Shown piece by piece: positions 6,113 through 8,719 of a stretch of 8,719 bases of DNA. Source of the DNA: an uncultured Coprococcus sp. (lineage in GTDB: Bacteria > Bacillota > Clostridia > Lachnospirales > Lachnospiraceae); contig USSH01000090.1 in assembly GCA_900557435.1 (NCBI GenBank), positions 1 to 8,719 on the forward strand. Reading direction: 5' to 3'. The position numbers were made by a program, and so were the translations under genes. A model generated the notes under the pieces. That model searched no databases and was not told the DNA's origin. It worked only from the letters and a program-made list of their open reading frames with translations. Each line of letters starts with the position of its first letter. Positions within the stretch are counted from its first letter, which is position 1.

Positions 6113-7642
6113 ATGAGTAGCAGTGAGAACTTGCTGAAGGACATGATATCTGGAAAGTCCATGACCGCGTCCCAGCAGATCGGTCTTACGGTCAGGCTAA
6201 GTATCCCGGCTATTCTTGCCCAGATCTCGTCCATTGTCATGCAGTATATTGATGCGTCCATGGTGGGGCGTCTTGGCGCAAATGCATCGGGAGCCATCGG
6301 ACTTGTATCGTCCACGACATGGCTGTTTGGCGGGCTGTGCATTGCGGTGACTACAGGATTTACTGTGCAGATAGCTCAGGCTGTGGGTGCCGGTGAGGAT
6401 AAATCTGCCAGAAATATCATGAAACAGGGACTCATAATAGCCCTGTGCATAAGCGCCCTGCTCGCACTCATTGCAGCAGTGATAAGCACGTCGCTTCCGA
6501 GATGGCTCGGCGGTGAAGCTGCGATACAGAAGATGGCAAGCCAGTATTTCCTTGTGTACATGCTGGGATTACCTGCCTTGCAGATGAACAGTATAGCAGG
6601 CGGCATGCACCAGAGCTCCGGAAATATGAGACTTCCGGGTATACTAAATGTCATGTGCTGTGTGATGGATGTGATTTTCAATTTGTTTTTTATATTTCCG
6701 ACAAGAATTGTAAATTTAAGTATTCCGTTTTTATCCGGCGTAAGGCTGGCTGGTTCTCAGATGGCAGGAACGGTTCAGGCAGGAGTCGTTGGTTCCCATT
6801 TGTCAACACTTGTGCAGTCTGAGACCTCAATGAATGGTCTGACATTTACTATGCCGGGACTTGGTCTTGGCGTTGCCGGGGCGGCGCTTGGAACCATCAC
6901 GGCGGAGGCTGTCACCTGTGCCATCATGGTCACAGCGCTTCTTTGGAAGAACAAGACACTTCACTTAAGAAAGGGCGAACACTTAAGATTTCACAGGGAT
7001 ATAATTGTCAAAGCAGTAAAGATAGGAGCACCGGTGGGGCTTGAACAGATGGTCATGTGCTCCGCGTATGTCATGTCCACAAAGATCGTGTCGCCGCTCG
7101 GAACGATAGCCATCGCAGCCAACTCATTTGCGGTTACTGCGGAGAGCTTCTGCTACATGCCGGGGTACGGAGTGCAGGCGGCAGCAACCACACTTGTGGG
7201 ACAATGCGTGGGAGCCGGACAAAAACAGTTGTCCAGAAGGATGGCATGGATTACAATGGGATTAGGTGTGTCGGTCATGACCATAGGCGGAGTACTCATG
7301 TACATAGCAGCTCCGGCCATGATAGGTGTGCTGACACCGAACGAAGAGATAAGAAATCTAGGGGCGGCAGTGCTGAGGATAGAAGCATTTGCTGAACCAT
7401 TTTATGCCGCATCCATAGTTGCATCGGGAGCACTCAGGGGAGCCGGGGACACTCTGGTTCCTAGCTGCATGAACTTTGCAAGTATGTGGTGTGTGAGGAT
7501 ACCGCTTGCAGCCATACTTGCACCGAGAGTCGGTCTCTACGGTGTATGGATCGCCATGTGCGTGGAGCTCTGTTTCAGAGGAATCCTGTTCACCACAAGG
7601 CTTAAACGGGAAAGATGGATGCGGGTGTTTGACGAAAATTAA
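6113..7642 (+). CDS. MATE family efflux transporter, long form with loop insertion
   Basis: A 509-residue polytopic inner-membrane exporter, about 50-60 residues longer than a usual MATE. The N-half has IPAILAQISSIVMQYIDASM (31-50) and QIAQAVGAGEDKSAR (86-100). The C-half has its echo LVGQCVGAGQKQLSRR (361-376) and SGALRGAGDTLVP (438-450). The extra residues lie between FNLFFIFP (about 189-196) and GLGLGVAGAALGT (249-261), the loop that links two helices in the middle of the N-half, and include a Gly- and Ser-rich stretch. I recall similar long loops in some anaerobe MATEs, so it is probably a subfamily trait. The DNA at 6661-6720 is much more AT-rich than the rest of the gene. The ATG directly follows the patB stop (TAG-ATG) behind AAGGAG, so translation is probably coupled and the exporter may handle a product or substrate of the lyase. 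That link is inference. Confidence 0.93.
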   Translation: MSSSENLLKDMISGKSMTASQQIGLTVRLSIPAILAQISSIVMQYIDASMVGRLGANASGAIGLVSSTTWLFGGLCIAVTTGFTVQIAQAVGAGEDKSARNIMKQGLIIALCISALLALIAAVISTSLPRWLGGEAAIQKMASQYFLVYMLGLPALQMNSIAGGMHQSSGNMRLPGILNVMCCVMDVIFNLFFIFPTRIVNLSIPFLSGVRLAGSQMAGTVQAGVVGSHLSTLVQSETSMNGLTFTMPGLGLGVAGAALGTITAEAVTCAIMVTALLWKNKTLHLRKGEHLRFHRDIIVKAVKIGAPVGLEQMVMCSAYVMSTKIVSPLGTIAIAANSFAVTAESFCYMPGYGVQAAATTLVGQCVGAGQKQLSRRMAWITMGLGVSVMTIGGVLMYIAAPAMIGVLTPNEEIRNLGAAVLRIEAFAEPFYAASIVASGALRGAGDTLVPSCMNFASMWCVRIPLAAILAPRVGLYGVWIAMCVELCFRGILFTTRLKRERWMRVFDEN

Positions 7643-7644
7643 AT

Positions 7645-7694
7645 ATGATGTTTTATAATTGCAAGGTATGATTAAACTTGCAATAAAGCATCAT
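7645..7694 (+). repeat. Long imperfect hairpin between the MATE gene and the AAA+ gene
   Basis: The arm 7645-7665 (ATGATGTTTTAT..TTGCAAG) is complementary to 7677-7694 (CTTGCAATAAAGCATCAT). They form about 18 pairs with one G-U pair and a small bulge of about three bases, around an 11-base loop. No T run follows on either strand, so it is not a standard intrinsic terminator. It begins three bases after the MATE stop and ends just before the ribosome site of the next gene. Likely roles are protection of the 3' end, mRNA processing, or setting the expression ratio between the operon and the AAA+ gene. A decayed mobile-element end is also possible. Confidence 0.6.
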
Positions 7695-7711
7695 TATATA
7701 GGGAGGGAAAT

Positions 7712-8719
7712 ATGCCGGTATTTGATTTCAGCGGAAGCGACAACAAGAATAAGAACATAGTTACATATGAGACATTTCAGTCATCGGAAAGGACAGCCAC
7801 AGCGGAGAAACCGATCATGCTCCTTGAGAACTCGACCAGGAAGTGGGCGCACCACTCCAGCGGAAAGTTCACAAATCCGATCAAAAGGACAGCGTTTGAA
7901 TTTGACGAGGTGGACGGAGTCCAGTCCGCCGACATATTGAAGATAGATGCGAGATTTGTAAGCCTTCTCAAATGGCTCGGCGAAAATCACATCAACGTCC
8001 GTCTGTCAGGAGAGAACAGACCGGAGGGCTATGCGGTATACAAGATAAGGGAGACTGAGTTCGGCGGCGGAGCAAAGCTGTCGGCAAATGACGGATTCCT
8101 TCAGTTCATGATAGAGCGACTTCTTGCAAGTGATGCCCCTTCAGAAGAGGAGAAATCCGAGGAGGAAGAAGAGGAGGAGGCACTTGGCGATGACATGAAA
8201 CTCACAAGCATGCAGAGTATCATTGATTTCATGCACTGTGCCGGAAGAACACTTCCTGACAATATAAGACTGTGGGCTAGAAGAAATCTTGCGGTCGCGA
8301 GATCCAGCGAGGTATCCCCTGAGGAGAGACGCCACGCGCAGAGAGCACTTTCCATGGCGATGAACATCAGATGGAAGAGCAATTATTTCGAGGCGATAGA
8401 TCCAGATGAGGCGAGAAGGATACTGGACGAAGAACTCTACGGAATGGAGAAGGTCAAGCAGAGGATCATCGAGACGATCATCCAGATCAATCGTACACAT
8501 ACACTTCCTGCATACGGACTTCTGCTCTGCGGACCTGCCGGAACAGGAAAGTCACAGATAGCATATGCAGTTGCAAGAATACTGAGACTTCCATGGACGA
8601 CCCTTGACATGAGTTCTATCAACGATCCGGAGCAGCTTACAGGAAGTTCAAGAGTATATTCCAATGCTAAGCCTGGAATCATCATGGAGGCATTTTCACA
8701 GGCGGGCGAATCCAACCTC
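7712..8719 (+). CDS. Lon-type AAA+ ATPase with a non-Lon N-terminal region, 3' end outside the window
   Basis: The frame is open for exactly 336 codons to the window edge, starting at an ATG behind GGGAGGG. Residues 1-140 match no domain I recognise. They include FEFDEVDGV (62-70) and a mixed alpha/beta-looking stretch, without the usual Lon N-domain or signal peptide. A highly acidic linker follows, with seven consecutive Glu (150-156), then a helical part (165-225). From about 226 it follows Lon closely: AIDPDEARRILDEELYGMEK (228-247), VKQRIIETI, then Walker A GPAGTGKS (274-281). Next is DPEQLTGSSRVYSNAKPG (305-322), co-linear with the Lon DEAEIRGHRRTYIGAMPG segment that carries the aromatic pore-loop residue (here Tyr316), then AFSQAGESN. 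Walker B and any Ser-Lys protease domain would lie beyond the window. It is probably an ATP-driven unfoldase or protease; whether proteolytic is unknown. It may be read through from the upstream operon. Confidence 0.85.
   Translation, partial: MPVFDFSGSDNKNKNIVTYETFQSSERTATAEKPIMLLENSTRKWAHHSSGKFTNPIKRTAFEFDEVDGVQSADILKIDARFVSLLKWLGENHINVRLSGENRPEGYAVYKIRETEFGGGAKLSANDGFLQFMIERLLASDAPSEEEKSEEEEEEEALGDDMKLTSMQSIIDFMHCAGRTLPDNIRLWARRNLAVARSSEVSPEERRHAQRALSMAMNIRWKSNYFEAIDPDEARRILDEELYGMEKVKQRIIETIIQINRTHTLPAYGLLLCGPAGTGKSQIAYAVARILRLPWTTLDMSSINDPEQLTGSSRVYSNAKPGIIMEAFSQAGESNL

Noticed and set aside
8101..8715. Overlapping minus-strand frames opposite the AAA+ gene
   Set aside because: Low-complexity Ser-rich runs here are the reverse of the Glu-rich linker on the plus strand. 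The plus frame is open across the whole region and carries Walker A and Lon-like motifs.
1..8719. CRISPR array, tRNA, rRNA or complete insertion sequence
   Set aside because: No regularly spaced direct repeats, no cloverleaf-like segments and no transposase frame were visible anywhere in the window.

Overview
The window looks like a chromosomal stretch from an anaerobic Firmicute, most probably a Lachnospiraceae-like Clostridia. The basis is the combination of DUF3737, PatB/MalY, MATE, a clostridial-type TcdA and DUF3592 proteins, strong AGGAGG-type ribosome binding sites and moderate GC. This placement comes from recognising families by eye, not from a search.

Left part (1-2468), AT-rich. 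The window opens inside a methylglyoxal synthase gene (mgsA) whose reading frame is broken by one extra T near position 90. About 360 bases of very AT-rich DNA with no convincing gene follow. Next come a minus-strand MATE-family exporter (684-2009) and, diverging from it, the nickel metallochaperone gene hypA (2124-2468).

Middle part (2471-3956). Two bases after hypA lies tcdA, a ThiF/HesA-type enzyme that acts on the tRNA base t6A. It converges on a small minus-strand two-helix DUF3592-like membrane protein. The two genes share one hairpin, which is a good intrinsic terminator for the minus-strand gene. The 281 bases upstream of that gene carry a TATAAT box, a small palindrome and what looks like a start-less fragment of a membrane protein.

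Right part (3966-8719), visibly richer in GC. A tight plus-strand operon consists of a DUF3737 solenoid protein, a PatB/MalY-type PLP-dependent C-S lyase (2-base gap), and a second, longer MATE transporter (its ATG directly follows the lyase stop). After a 69-base gap holding a long imperfect hairpin, a Lon-type AAA+ ATPase gene begins and runs off the window. It has an unusual N-terminus in place of the normal Lon N-domain.

The most plausible functional unit is the DUF3737-PatB-MATE operon: a beta-helix protein of unknown role, an enzyme that splits C-S bonds, and an exporter. No CRISPR array, rRNA, tRNA or complete mobile element was seen.
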